Positions 8,901-17,047 are shown, counted from the stretch's first letter. The stretch: 64,000 bases of DNA from Mycolicibacterium sp. J2 (GCF_026240945.1 NZ_JAPFPY010000024.1:1-64000), one strand, 5' to 3'. A program made the numbers and translations. The notes: a model not told the origin generated them from the letters alone.

Positions 8901-9533
8901 GACCTGGCCCAGGTGTACACGGCCTGGGGCGGATTCGCGTACGGTCGCGACCTGGACGGAGCGCCGGCGGCCGAGGATATGAACACGGCGTATCGGCGGA
9001 TCGCGGTGGCGGCCAAGAACACCGACACCCGAGAGCACGACATCGCCGACTCGGACGACTATTTCCAGTACCACGGCGGCATGATCGCCACGGTCCGCGC
9101 CCTCACGGGTGCGGACCCGGCCGCCTACATCGGCGACAACACCCGTCCCGACGCGGTGCGCACCCGCACCCTGAGCGAGGAGACCACCCGGGTGTTCCGG
9201 GCCCGCGTGGTCAACCCTCGCTGGATCAACGCCATGCGCCGGCACGGTTACAAGGGCGCCTTCGAGATGGCGGCCACTGTCGACTACCTGTTCGGTTATG
9301 ACGCCACCGCGCACGTCATGTCCGACTGGATGTACGAACAACTCTCGGCCTCATACGTTCTCGATCCGGAAAACCGCAAGTTCATGACGGAGTCCAATCC
9401 GTGGGCGCTGCACGGGATGGCCGAACGGCTGCTCGAAGCCGCCGGTCGGGGAATGTGGTCCGAGCCGGAGGCCGATACCCTGGACGGCCTGCGGCAGGTG
9501 CTGCTGGAAACCGAAGGCGATCTGGAAGGCTAG
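5928..9533 (+). CDS. cobN: Cobaltochelatase large subunit CobN
   Basis: A 1201-residue protein matching CobN of the aerobic cobalamin pathway, which inserts Co2+ into hydrogenobyrinic acid a,c-diamide with ATP used by partner subunits. The family signature HLGKHGNLEWLPGK lies near residue 525 and is followed by an FLVNDPGEG block. Translation starts at GTG (5928), which fits the usual length of about 1190-1200. The CobS/CobT-type or ChlI/ChlD-type ATPase partners are not in this window. It is transcribed away from cobG-cobH-cobIJ, with the TauD gene and the small peptide between. Confidence 0.96.
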   Translation: MPSVLLLSTSDTDLITARASGADYRWANPARLVDDELERELAGLLNGIDIAVVRILGGYRSWQRGIDAVVASGVPTIVLSGEQTPDGELMRHSTVPAGVAVQAHIYLAQGGTANLRGLHAFLSDTLLMTGFGFEPPITVPTWGVLERATAATDAATCSSRERSSTVAVLYYRAQHLAGNTGYVEALCDAIDAAGGKALPVYCASLRTAEPELLHLLGTADALVTTVLAAGGATPAAAAAGGSDDSWNVAHLAALDIPILQGLCLTSSRSRWSDNDDGLSPLDVATQVAVPEFDGRIITVPFSFKEIDDEGLITYAADPERCARVAGLAVRHARLRHIAPADKRVALVFSAYPTKHARIGNAVGLDTPASAVALLRAMREKGYDIGEVPGVDAQDGDALVHALIERGGQDPDWLTPEALEANPIRVSAADYAAWFSTLPEDFADAIVWHWGPPPGELFVDRSRNPEGEIVIAAMQSGNTVLLVQPPRGFGENPVAIYHDPDLPPSHHYLAAYRWIDTHFGADAVVHLGKHGNLEWLPGKTLGLSAGCGPDAALGDLPLIYPFLVNDPGEGTQAKRRAHATLVDHLIPPMARAETYGDIARLEQLLDEHSTVSALDPAKLPAIRQQIWTLMRAAKMDHDLGLEDRPDEDSFDDMLLHVDGWLCEIKDVQIRDGLHILGQAPTGEAELDLVLAVLRARQLFGGEQTVPGLRQALGLAEDGSEALSRVDAVEAKARELVAALQDSGWSSAAVDGLTDDPVVAEILRFAADEVVPRLRGTAGEIDAVLRALDGHYIPAGPSGSPLRGLVNVLPTGRNFYSVDPKAMPSRLAWETGVAMADSLLERYRTDYGRWPASVGLSVWGTSAMRTSGDDIAEVLALLGVRPVWDDASRRVVNLEPISLAELGRPRIDVTVRISGFFRDAFPHVVTMLDDAVRLVAGLDEAPEDNYVRAHSQADLAQHRDERRATTRIFGSKPGTYGAGLLQLIDSRNWRDDNDLAQVYTAWGGFAYGRDLDGAPAAEDMNTAYRRIAVAAKNTDTREHDIADSDDYFQYHGGMIATVRALTGADPAAYIGDNTRPDAVRTRTLSEETTRVFRARVVNPRWINAMRRHGYKGAFEMAATVDYLFGYDATAHVMSDWMYEQLSASYVLDPENRKFMTESNPWALHGMAERLLEAAGRGMWSEPEADTLDGLRQVLLETEGDLEG

Positions 9534-9542
9534 ATTCACACC

Positions 9543-9926
9543 ATGGCTCTCACGTTCGCCGATGTCGCCAAGGCCGAGTACATCCTGCTGACCACCTTCA
9601 CCAAGGACGGCAGGCCCAAGCCGACCGCCATCTGGGCCGCCCCGGACGGGGACCGGCTACTGGTGATCACCCAGGCAAAGTCCTGGAAGGTCAAGCGGAT
9701 TCGCAATACCCCGCGGGTCACCGTGGCGGTGTGCGATCGCCGAGGCAACCCCAAGAGCGAGCCCGTGGCGGCCACCGCGGCGATCCTGGACCAGTCCGAG
9801 GTGGGCCGGGTGTACGACGCCATCGGCGCACGCTACGGGCTGCTGGGCAAGACCTTCAATCTGTTCTCCAAGCTACGCGGCGGCATGAAGAACAACGTCG
9901 GCTTGGAGCTCCGTGCAGCCGGCTGA
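9543..9926 (+). CDS. PPOX-class F420-dependent oxidoreductase (Rv2061c-like)
   Basis: A 127-residue split-barrel protein of the pyridoxine 5'-phosphate oxidase-like, F420-binding group that is expanded in mycobacteria. The conserved block LLTTFTKDGRPKPT is at about residues 16-29, followed by SWKVKRIRNTPRV. Such proteins reduce small molecules with F420H2, but the substrate here is unknown. It starts 9 bp after cobN, as the homologue Rv2061c does in M. tuberculosis. Its 3' end overlaps purU by 14 bp, so the two are probably translated together. Confidence 0.88.
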   Translation: MALTFADVAKAEYILLTTFTKDGRPKPTAIWAAPDGDRLLVITQAKSWKVKRIRNTPRVTVAVCDRRGNPKSEPVAATAAILDQSEVGRVYDAIGARYGLLGKTFNLFSKLRGGMKNNVGLELRAAG

Positions 9927-10794
9927 ACCCGCCACGGCACGGCAGACCGATATCGGCCGGCTGGTGCTGACCTGCCCGGACCGGTCGGGCATCGTCGCGG
10001 CGGTGTCGACGTTCCTGACCCGCGCGGGCGCGAACATCATCTCCCTGGACCAGCATTCCACCGAGTCCGAGGGCGGAACGTTCCTGCAGCGCACCGTCTT
10101 TCACCTGCCCGGACTGACCGCGGCGGCGCCGCAGCTGGAGCGCGAATTCGGGGCGCTGGCAGCCGAATTCGACATCGACTATCGCTTCACCGAGGCGGCC
10201 AAGCCCAAACGGGTGGCCATCATGGCCTCGACCGCCGACCATTGCCTGCTCGACCTGCTGTGGCGTAACCGCCGGGGCGAACTCGACATGACCGTGGTGA
10301 TGGTCATCGCCAACCACCCCGAACTGGCCGAGCACGTGCGCGCCTTCAACGTGCCGTTCGTCTACATCCCGGCCACCCGCGACACCCGGGCCGAGGCCGA
10401 ACAACGTCAACTGGAACTGCTCAAGGGCAACGTCGACCTGGTGGTGCTGGCGCGCTACATGCAGATCGTCACCCCGCAGTTCCTGGACGCCATCGGCTGC
10501 CCGCTGATCAACATCCATCACTCGTTCCTTCCGGCCTTCATCGGCGCGAACACCTACCGGCGCGCCAGGGAACGCGGCGTCAAACTGGTCGGGGCGACCG
10601 CCCATTACGTGACCGCCGACCTCGACGAGGGCCCCATCATCGAGCAGGACGTGGTGCGGGTGGACCACACCCACACCGTCGAAGACCTGGTCCGCCTCGG
10701 CGCCGATGTCGAACGCGCGGTGCTGTCGCGAGCGGTGCTGTGGCACTGTCAGGACCGCATCCTGCGCCACGACAACGAAACCGTCATCTTCTGA
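9913..10794 (+). CDS. purU: Formyltetrahydrofolate deformylase PurU
   Basis: A 293-residue enzyme hydrolysing 10-formyl-THF to THF plus formate, which balances one-carbon units and supplies formate for purine synthesis. An N-terminal ACT domain (about 15-90, LTCPDRSGIVAAV) precedes a formyltransferase domain (about 95-285). The catalytic trio is visible as Asn in IANHPE, His in INIHHSFLPAF and Asp in DLDEGPIIEQD. The GTG start at 9913 lies inside the end of the preceding PPOX gene. In M. tuberculosis purU (Rv2964) is elsewhere, so its place here between two PPOX genes is a local difference. Confidence 0.93.
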   Translation: MQPAEPATARQTDIGRLVLTCPDRSGIVAAVSTFLTRAGANIISLDQHSTESEGGTFLQRTVFHLPGLTAAAPQLEREFGALAAEFDIDYRFTEAAKPKRVAIMASTADHCLLDLLWRNRRGELDMTVVMVIANHPELAEHVRAFNVPFVYIPATRDTRAEAEQRQLELLKGNVDLVVLARYMQIVTPQFLDAIGCPLINIHHSFLPAFIGANTYRRARERGVKLVGATAHYVTADLDEGPIIEQDVVRVDHTHTVEDLVRLGADVERAVLSRAVLWHCQDRILRHDNETVIF

Positions 10795-10828
10795 CCTGTA
10801 CCGATCCGCACAAAGGGTGGAGGGCCCG

Positions 10829-11230
10829 ATGGCTCCGACTTTCGACGACGTCTATCGCGAGAAGTACCTGCTGCTGACCACCTTCACGAAGGACGGTAGG
10901 CCCAAGCCCACGCCGGTGTGGGGTGTACCGCACGAGGGCAAACTGCTGATCAGCACCGACGACGGCTCCTGGAAGACCAAGCGGATCAACAACACCCCGC
11001 GCGTGACCATCCAGAAATGCGGGGTGCTCGGCAAGGTCAAGGGCGAACCCGTCGAGGCCATCGCGCGCAACCTGCCGAAATCCGAGACCAGGCGGGTGTT
11101 CGACATGGTGACCAGGCGCTATTGGTGGCACGCCTGGTGGTGGATCCCGCAGGCGATCCTGCGCGGCGGGGTGGACAAGGTGCACGCCGCCATCGAGGTC
11201 CGGCCCGTGTCATCCGAGTCCGAGTCGTGA
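10829..11230 (+). CDS. PPOX-class F420-dependent oxidoreductase, second copy
   Basis: A 133-residue paralogue of the protein at 9543-9926: both share LLTTFTKDGRPKPT, a TKRIxNTPRVT-like block and similar spacing. It differs in a Trp-rich stretch (WWHAWWWIP, about residue 97) that could contact a membrane. The ATG at 10829 is chosen because GGTGGAGGG precedes it and the family start MAPTFDDVYREKYLL follows; the longer frame upstream overlaps purU. It lies 34 bp after purU, so the PPOX-purU-PPOX trio may be one transcript. Its substrate is unknown. Confidence 0.85.
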   Translation: MAPTFDDVYREKYLLLTTFTKDGRPKPTPVWGVPHEGKLLISTDDGSWKTKRINNTPRVTIQKCGVLGKVKGEPVEAIARNLPKSETRRVFDMVTRRYWWHAWWWIPQAILRGGVDKVHAAIEVRPVSSESES

Positions 11231-11335
11231 ACAACCGCACAGTCGTTTGACGAAGCACTGAGACTCAGGAGCCGATGGGTCTCAGGAACCGCTGGATATC
11301 AGGAACCGCAGCGCCGTCCCGCGCGTTGACCCGGT

Positions 11336-11824
11336 ATGGCATCACGGCTGTTCCTCGTCTACGTCCTCGTCGAACTGGCGGTCGTCGTGGGCCTGATCTC
11401 CACCATCGGGTTCGGCTGGACGGTCGTGGCCCTGGTCGCCGCGTTCGGCATCGGCCTGGCGCTGGCCGGCGCCCAGTTGACCCGCCAGCTGGCGCGCCTG
11501 CGCGGCGCCATGACCAGCCGCGGCGGCGATCCGTCGCTGGCCACCGACAGCCTGCTCGTCGCCCTCGGTACGGTCCTGGTCGTCATACCGGGTCTGGCCA
11601 GCTCCCTGGTGGGTGCGCTGCTGCTGCTCCCGCCGACCCGCGTGGCGGCTCGGCCGCTGGCCACCCGATTGGCCAACCGACAGCTCAGCCGCGCCGTTCC
11701 GGTCATGGTGTTCAGCAGCACCACAACCACCACCCACCCGCGCGGTGACTACGTCGACGGCGAGGTCATCGATGTGGTGGACGAGGTGGTCATCCCGGCG
11801 CCGCTGCCGCCCCGGCAGGACTGA
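11336..11824 (+). CDS. fxsA: FxsA family membrane protein
   Basis: A 162-residue integral membrane protein. Hydrophobic segments at about 4-22, 26-45 and 70-95 and the arginine-rich loop LTRQLARLRG match FxsA, known in E. coli for relieving phage F exclusion when overproduced; the normal role is unclear. The acidic C-terminal tail (DYVDGEVIDVVDE) is typical of actinobacterial members. The position matches fxsA (Rv2053c) in M. tuberculosis, just before the amidohydrolase and lnt/ppm1. Confidence 0.85.
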   Translation: MASRLFLVYVLVELAVVVGLISTIGFGWTVVALVAAFGIGLALAGAQLTRQLARLRGAMTSRGGDPSLATDSLLVALGTVLVVIPGLASSLVGALLLLPPTRVAARPLATRLANRQLSRAVPVMVFSSTTTTTHPRGDYVDGEVIDVVDEVVIPAPLPPRQD

Positions 11825-11847
11825 GCGCCGACTACTGTTTGTCCCTC

Positions 11848-13440
11848 GTGACCACACTTCTGCTCAACGGGCGGGTGTACAGCCCTGCCGCCCCCGATGC
11901 CACGGCCATGGCCGTTCGCGACGGACTGGTGGTGTGGCTCGGCTCCGATGACGCCGCCCGTAGCGAATTCCCGGACGCCGACACCGTGGATCTGGGCGGG
12001 GCTTTCGTCGCGCCGGCGTTCGTCGACAGCCACGTCCACGTCACCGCCACCGGGCTGGCCCTGACCGGTCTTGACCTGCGCGCGGCGCGCTCGCGCGCGC
12101 ACTGCCTGCAACTGATCGCCGACTATGCCGAGCCGCACCCGGAGGGCGTCGTCTGGGGACACGGCTGGGACGAGACCGGCTGGCCCGATCCGGTGCCGCC
12201 GACCACGGACGATCTCGACGCCGTCCTGGGGCAGCGGCCCGCCTACCTGAGCCGGGTCGACGTGCACTCCGCGGTCGCCTCGACGGGGTTGCGCGGCACC
12301 ATCGGTGATCTGGCGGCCGAAGCCGGATTCCATCCGCAGCGACCGCTGACCGCCGATGCCCATCACGCCGTACGGGCGGCCGCCCGTGACCTGCTGACAC
12401 CCACGCAGCGCCGGTCCGCGCAACGTGCCGCGTTGGACGCCGCGGCCGCCCTCGGGATCGTCGCGGTGCACGAGTGTGCCGGGCCCGACATCGGCGGGCT
12501 GGATGACTGGGAGGCACTGCGCGCCCTCGACCACGGCGTCGAGATCGTCGGGTACTGGGGGGAGGCCGTGCAGTCGGTCGGGGAGGCCCGCGATCTCATC
12601 GAGCGCACCGGCGCCCGCGGGCTGGCCGGTGACCTGTTTGTCGACGGCGCGCTCGGCTCGCGGACCGCCTGGCTGCATGAACCCTACGCCGACGCCCCGC
12701 ACACCTGCGGTAACACCTATCTGGACGCCGAAGCGGTGACAGCGCACCTGCTGGCCTGTACCGAGGCCGGGATCACCGCCGGGTTCCACGTGATCGGTGA
12801 CGCCGCCGTCGCGACCGTGACCGACGCGCTGCAGGTGGTGGCCGACCGGTTCGGCGGACCGGCGGTGGCGCGCTGCGGGCACCGGCTGGAACACCTGGAG
12901 ATGGTCGATCCCGGACAGGCCGAGCGGCTCGGCAGATGGGGCGTCATCGCGAGCATGCAACCCAATTTCGACGATCTGTGGGGCGGGCCGACGGGCATGT
13001 ATGCGCAGCGTCTCGGGGTTGACCGGGCCGGCAAACTCAATCCCTTTGCGCTGTTAGCATCCCAAGGCGTGCCGCTCGCGTTCGGATCCGACAGCCCGGT
13101 CACCGGACTGGACCCGTGGCAATCCGTGCGGGCCGCGTCGGAACACCGCACCCCCGGCAGCGCGGTGTCCGCCCGCGCGGCGTTCGCTGCCGCCACGCGT
13201 GGGGCGTGGCGCGCAGCGGGGGTCCGCGACGGCGTGACCGGCACCTTGGTTCCCGGCGCGCCGGCCTCCTACGCGATCTGGGACGCCGGCGATCTCGAGG
13301 TCAGCGCCCCGGCGACCGAGGCCGTGCAGCGCTGGTCCACCGATCCTCGGTCCCGGGTGCCTGCGCTGCCGCGGCTGTCCCCGGACCGGTCGCCTCGTTG
13401 CCTGAGCACCGTCCACCGCGGCGTGGTGCTGTATGGCTGA
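11848..13440 (+). CDS. Amidohydrolase family 3 protein (YtcJ-like metal-dependent hydrolase)
   Basis: A 530-residue TIM-barrel amidohydrolase. Metal-binding motifs visible are DSHVHV (about residue 56), a Lys/Asp-bearing core in LFVDGALGSRTAW, FHVIGDAAV (about 312) and FGSDSPVT (about 413). Relatives hydrolyse N-formyl or other amide and imide bonds, but the substrate cannot be read from sequence. GTG at 11848 is preferred over the TTG three codons earlier; neither has a good ribosome site. It overlaps lnt by 8 bp. Length and position suggest it is the counterpart of Rv2052c in M. tuberculosis (inferred from gene order). Confidence 0.82.
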   Translation: MTTLLLNGRVYSPAAPDATAMAVRDGLVVWLGSDDAARSEFPDADTVDLGGAFVAPAFVDSHVHVTATGLALTGLDLRAARSRAHCLQLIADYAEPHPEGVVWGHGWDETGWPDPVPPTTDDLDAVLGQRPAYLSRVDVHSAVASTGLRGTIGDLAAEAGFHPQRPLTADAHHAVRAAARDLLTPTQRRSAQRAALDAAAALGIVAVHECAGPDIGGLDDWEALRALDHGVEIVGYWGEAVQSVGEARDLIERTGARGLAGDLFVDGALGSRTAWLHEPYADAPHTCGNTYLDAEAVTAHLLACTEAGITAGFHVIGDAAVATVTDALQVVADRFGGPAVARCGHRLEHLEMVDPGQAERLGRWGVIASMQPNFDDLWGGPTGMYAQRLGVDRAGKLNPFALLASQGVPLAFGSDSPVTGLDPWQSVRAASEHRTPGSAVSARAAFAAATRGAWRAAGVRDGVTGTLVPGAPASYAIWDAGDLEVSAPATEAVQRWSTDPRSRVPALPRLSPDRSPRCLSTVHRGVVLYG

Positions 13441-15286
13441 CGCCGAACCCGATACCGAAACGGACTCCGTGTCCGCGACGGATGCACTGCCCGAATCCGG
13501 TTCCGAGCCGGAGCCCGCCGGGCCCGGTCGGTTGGCCCGGCTCGGCGACCGGCTCCGTCGGACGCTCATGCCGCGGCTGACGCGCCTGGTGGTGTCGGCG
13601 CTGGCCGGCGCGTTGATGTGCGTGAGCTTCCCGCCCTGGGGCTGGTGGTATTGCGCGTTCCTGTCGCTGGCAGCTCTGGGTTGGGTGCTGACCCGCACGC
13701 AGACCACCCGGGCCGGCGGGTTCGGCTATGGCCTGGTGTTCGGGTTGGCCTTCTACGTCCCGCTGCTGCCGTGGATCGGCAGCCTCGTCGGCACCGTGCC
13801 CTGGCTGGCCCTGGCATTGCTGCAGGCACTCTTCCCGGCGCTGTTCGGGCTGCTGGCCGTCCTGGTTCGGGGATTGCCCGGTTGGCCGGTGTGGTTCGCC
13901 GCCGAGTGGGCGGTGGCCGAGTGGGTCAAATCGGTGGTGCCGTTCGGCGGTTTCCCCTGGGGCGTCGTCGGTTTCAGCCAGGCCGGGGGCCCGTTGCTGC
14001 CACTGGCCCACATCGGCGGCGCACCGCTGGTGTCGGTCGCTGTGGCGTTGGTCGGCTTCAGCCTGACCGCCATCGGCCTGGAGATCGTGATGTGGTGGCG
14101 GCACAGTCACCCTGATCACGCGGCCACCACCGACGCCGCGCGACCGGAGGTGGTGTTACCCGGGGTCTGCATCTGCGTCGTACTGCTGGGCACCGCGCTG
14201 GTGTGGCCGGCCGTCCGCCAGGCCGGGGTGGGCGCCGACGCGCAACCCTCGGTCACCGTCGCGGCGGTGCAGGGCAATGTGCCGCGGCTGGGGCTGGATT
14301 TCAACGCGCAGCGCCGCGCGGTGCTCGACAATCACGTCGCCGAGACTCTGCGGCTGGCCGCCGATGTCCAGGCCGGCCGCGCACCGCAACCCATGGTGGT
14401 GATCTGGCCGGAGAACTCCTCGGATATCGACCCGCTGATCAACGCCGACGCCGGCACCGAAATCGCCCAGGCCGCGCGCGCCGTGCACGCACCGATCCTG
14501 GTGGGCACCGTGCTGCGCGCCCCTGGCTACACGCCGGACAATCCGGCGGCCACCAATACCGTGATGGTTTGGGATGACGTGACCGGCCCCGGTCAACGAC
14601 ATGACAAGAAGATCGTCCAGCCGTTCGGCGAGTACCTGCCCTGGCGCAGCTTCTTCCGGCATATCTCGTCCTACGCCGACCGCGCCGGGTTCTTCGTGCC
14701 CGGCTCCGGGGACGGGGTGGTGCAGGCAGCCGGCATTCCGATCGGCGTCACCACCTGCTGGGAGGTGATCTTCGACCGCGCCGCGCGGGAATCCGTCCTC
14801 AACGGCGCGCAACTGCTGACCGTGCCCACCAACAACGCCACGTTCGACGAGGCGATGAGCGCCCAGCAACTGGCCTTCGCCCGGTTGCGCGCCGTCGAGC
14901 ACGATCGCTACGTCGTGGTGGCCGGAACCACGGGGATCAGCGCCGTGATCGCGCCGGACGGTCGCGAGCTGGCCCGGACGAAGTTCTTCGAGCCGGCCTA
15001 TCTGGATACCGCCGTGCGGCTGAAATCCGATCTGACCGTCGCCACCGTGTGGGGCCCGGCCATCCAGATCGGACTCATCGTGATCGGCGTTGCCGCTGTC
15101 ATCGCGGCCATGCTGCACAATAGGGGCTTCCTCGTGCGAAGGCACGAGGGCAGATTTGTGCGAAGGCGCCGGACGGCCGTCTCCGCCGACGCGGATGTGC
15201 AGCCCGAGGCGGGCAGTACAGAAGTGCCCGACACGGGCAGTGCAGAAAAGCCCGACGCGGGCAGTGAGGACGAGGGAAGCACATGA
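13433..15286 (+). CDS. lnt: Apolipoprotein N-acyltransferase Lnt
   Basis: A 617-residue membrane enzyme adding the third acyl chain to the N-terminal Cys of lipoproteins. An N-terminal region of several membrane segments (about 45-260) is followed by a carbon-nitrogen hydrolase domain (about 275-510). The catalytic triad is visible: Glu in IWPENSS, Lys in HDKKIVQPFGEYLPW, Cys in VTTCWEVIF. The last 40 residues are polar and repetitive (VPDTGSAEKPDAGS), from a 24-bp DNA repeat. It overlaps ppm1 by 4 bp (ATGA). In M. tuberculosis the same two activities are fused in Rv2051c; here they are separate, as in M. smegmatis. Confidence 0.93.
   Translation: MADAEPDTETDSVSATDALPESGSEPEPAGPGRLARLGDRLRRTLMPRLTRLVVSALAGALMCVSFPPWGWWYCAFLSLAALGWVLTRTQTTRAGGFGYGLVFGLAFYVPLLPWIGSLVGTVPWLALALLQALFPALFGLLAVLVRGLPGWPVWFAAEWAVAEWVKSVVPFGGFPWGVVGFSQAGGPLLPLAHIGGAPLVSVAVALVGFSLTAIGLEIVMWWRHSHPDHAATTDAARPEVVLPGVCICVVLLGTALVWPAVRQAGVGADAQPSVTVAAVQGNVPRLGLDFNAQRRAVLDNHVAETLRLAADVQAGRAPQPMVVIWPENSSDIDPLINADAGTEIAQAARAVHAPILVGTVLRAPGYTPDNPAATNTVMVWDDVTGPGQRHDKKIVQPFGEYLPWRSFFRHISSYADRAGFFVPGSGDGVVQAAGIPIGVTTCWEVIFDRAARESVLNGAQLLTVPTNNATFDEAMSAQQLAFARLRAVEHDRYVVVAGTTGISAVIAPDGRELARTKFFEPAYLDTAVRLKSDLTVATVWGPAIQIGLIVIGVAAVIAAMLHNRGFLVRRHEGRFVRRRRTAVSADADVQPEAGSTEVPDTGSAEKPDAGSEDEGST
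15211..15270. repeat. 24-bp tandem repeat at the lnt 3' end
   Basis: About 2.5 units of GCGGGCAGTRCAGAARWGCCCGAC, 24 bp each, encode the acidic tail of Lnt (E/D-x-GS repeats). The repeat is in frame and lies in the joint that connects Lnt to Ppm1 in species with the fused protein. Confidence 0.75.
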
Positions 15287-16071
15287 CCACTCCTGAGACA
15301 GGAGCGGACCGACCGGGTAATCCGGCGTCGCCGAGCCGGCGCACGCTGGTGATCATCCCGACGTACAACGAGCGGGAGAACCTCCCACTGATCGTGCGCC
15401 GTGTACACGCCGCCCGGCCCGACGTCCATGTGCTGGTAGTCGACGACGGAAGCCCGGACGGCACCGGCCAGCTCGCCGACGAGCTGGCCCTGGCCGACCC
15501 CGACCGGGTGCACGTGATGCACCGGATCAGCAAGGACGGACTCGGTGCGGCCTACCTCGCCGGATTCGCCTGGGGTCTGGCCCGGGAGTACTCGGTACTG
15601 GTCGAGATGGACGCCGACGGCAGCCACGCCCCCGAGGAGCTCAGCCGCCTGCTCGAAGCGGTCGACGCCGGCGCCGACCTGGTGATCGGTTCGCGGTACG
15701 TGCCGGGCGGGACGGTGCGTAACTGGCCGTGGCGCCGGCTGGCGCTGTCCCGGACCGCCAACACCTATTCGCGGGTGCTGCTCGGGGTGGATATCAACGA
15801 CATCACCGCCGGCTATCGGGCTTACCGCCGCGAGGTGCTGGAGAAGATCGACCTCAGCGCGGTCGATTCGAAGGGGTACTGCTTCCAGATCGACCTGACC
15901 TGGCGTGCGATCAACGCCGGGTTCACCGTGGTGGAGGTCCCCATCACCTTCACCGAACGCGAACTGGGCGTATCGAAGATGAGCGGATCGAATATCCGCG
16001 AAGCAATGTCGAAAGTCGCCGAATGGGGCATCCGGGGCCGGCTGGACCGGGCCCGCGGTATCACGCGCTGA
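15283..16071 (+). CDS. ppm1: Polyprenol monophosphomannose synthase Ppm1
   Basis: A 262-residue GT2-family glycosyltransferase moving mannose from GDP-mannose to polyprenyl phosphate at the inner face of the membrane. The product feeds lipomannan, lipoarabinomannan and protein O-mannosylation outside the cell. Motifs: VIIPTYNERENL at about 22-33, VVDDGSPDGT near 51, and the metal-binding EMDADGSHAPEE near 109. No membrane segment is present, so Lnt, translated from the overlapping upstream gene, may hold it at the membrane; this is known for M. smegmatis and inferred here. Confidence 0.94.
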   Translation: MTTPETGADRPGNPASPSRRTLVIIPTYNERENLPLIVRRVHAARPDVHVLVVDDGSPDGTGQLADELALADPDRVHVMHRISKDGLGAAYLAGFAWGLAREYSVLVEMDADGSHAPEELSRLLEAVDAGADLVIGSRYVPGGTVRNWPWRRLALSRTANTYSRVLLGVDINDITAGYRAYRREVLEKIDLSAVDSKGYCFQIDLTWRAINAGFTVVEVPITFTERELGVSKMSGSNIREAMSKVAEWGIRGRLDRARGITR

Positions 16072-16126
16072 TCGACGGGGAGGTCGTGCCCCGCCCCGAC
16101 CCGGGACGGGCACGTCACACCTTCGC

Positions 16127-16465
16127 TCAGGACCCGCGGCGGCGGGTCTTGATGATCTCCAGGCGCTCCTTGAGCAGTTCGTCGAGTTCCTCGACCGAGC
16201 GGCGCTCCAACAGCATGTCCCAGTGCGTCCGGGGCGGCTTCACCTTCTTGGGCTCCGGCACGTCACCCTCGATCAGGGTGCCCTCCAAGCCGTTGCGGCA
16301 CAGCCAGGTGCCGGGGATCTCGGCGTCGTCGGCGAACGGAACGTCGAATTCCTCGCCGTTCTCGGTCCGGTAACGCGCAACCTGACGGGGCGCCAGGTCG
16401 TGGTTACGATCGGTCTCGTAGCTCACTGCTCCGAGGCGACTGCCTCGCAGGACACGGTCGGCCAT
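16127..16465 (-). CDS. rbpA: RNA polymerase-binding protein RbpA
   Basis: A 112-residue protein identical in layout to mycobacterial RbpA. It binds RNA polymerase and the group I/II sigma factors, stabilises the open complex and raises basal tolerance to rifampicin. Landmarks are MADRVLRGSRLG at the start, the core DIPGTWLC-like segment (AEIPGTWLCRNGLEGTL) and the C-terminal sigma-interacting helix (SVEELDELLKERLEII). The ATG at 16465 is preferred because AAGAGGAG lies 8 bp upstream; three extra upstream codons are possible. It is convergent with ppm1, as in M. tuberculosis (Rv2050). Confidence 0.96.
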   Translation of the reverse strand: MADRVLRGSRLGAVSYETDRNHDLAPRQVARYRTENGEEFDVPFADDAEIPGTWLCRNGLEGTLIEGDVPEPKKVKPPRTHWDMLLERRSVEELDELLKERLEIIKTRRRGS

Positions 16466-16611
16466 CGTCCACACTCCTCTTACCGGCTGAATTTCGTCCG
16501 GAGCTTCAACGCGGATACGGCCCGCGAAGTTCCCGACTCGACCAACCAGGATACCGCCTGCCCCGCGCCGCTACCGGGCACGCCGCCCGGGCAGGTCTAC
16601 AGTCGTGTTCC

Positions 16612-16965
16612 GTGACCGCAGCCGTGCCCTCCCCGCCGCGTCGCCGGACCCGTCCGCAGCCCTGCCGCTGGTGTGGCCGGGAAGTTGCCGAGGCCGGCAT
16701 GGGGCGGCGGCGGCAATACTGCCGGCAGTCCTGCCGACAGCGCGCCTATGAACAGCGCGCACAGGTCAAGGGCACGTCGGTGGCACCCGACGCGGTGGTG
16801 CTGACCGCCGAAGAGGCCGCCGACTTGGCCGATCGGGTTTATCAGGTGCGCTGCGCGGCCGAGGACATCGCCACCGCCGTCGCCGAGGGAGCACAGGGTT
16901 CCGAGCTCCAAGCGTTGTGTGACGTACTGGTCGAGGCCGCCAAAGCCGCCGACGGCTGGCGCTGA
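16612..16965 (+). CDS. Small zinc-finger-like protein (Rv2049c-like position)
   Basis: A 117-residue protein starting at GTG. The N-terminal third has a Cys pattern C-x2-C ... C-x3-C (CRWCGREV, then RQYCRQSCRQRAY), as in small zinc ribbons that bind nucleic acid or protein; the rest is a predicted helical region (LTAEEAADLADRVYQV onward). I do not know its function. It sits between rbpA and lppI, where M. tuberculosis has Rv2049c. In that species pks12 follows, but here the next gene comes after only 82 bp. Confidence 0.75.
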   Translation: MTAAVPSPPRRRTRPQPCRWCGREVAEAGMGRRRQYCRQSCRQRAYEQRAQVKGTSVAPDAVVLTAEEAADLADRVYQVRCAAEDIATAVAEGAQGSELQALCDVLVEAAKAADGWR

Positions 16966-16982
16966 CACCCCTTCTCCTCCTC

Positions 16983-17002
16983 GCCCAAATGTGCATTTGG
17001 GC
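16983..17002. terminator. Hairpin between convergent genes
   Basis: A perfect stem of 8 bp (GCCCAAAT and ATTTGGGC) with a 4-base loop lies 17 bp after the stop of the zinc-finger gene and 45 bp after the stop of convergent lppI. There is no clear U-run, as is common for mycobacterial terminators, so a bidirectional terminator is inferred. Confidence 0.5.
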
Positions 17003-17047
17003 CGGTTTGTGCGAGAGCGATCCGGCATTACGTCGATCTCGACGTGG

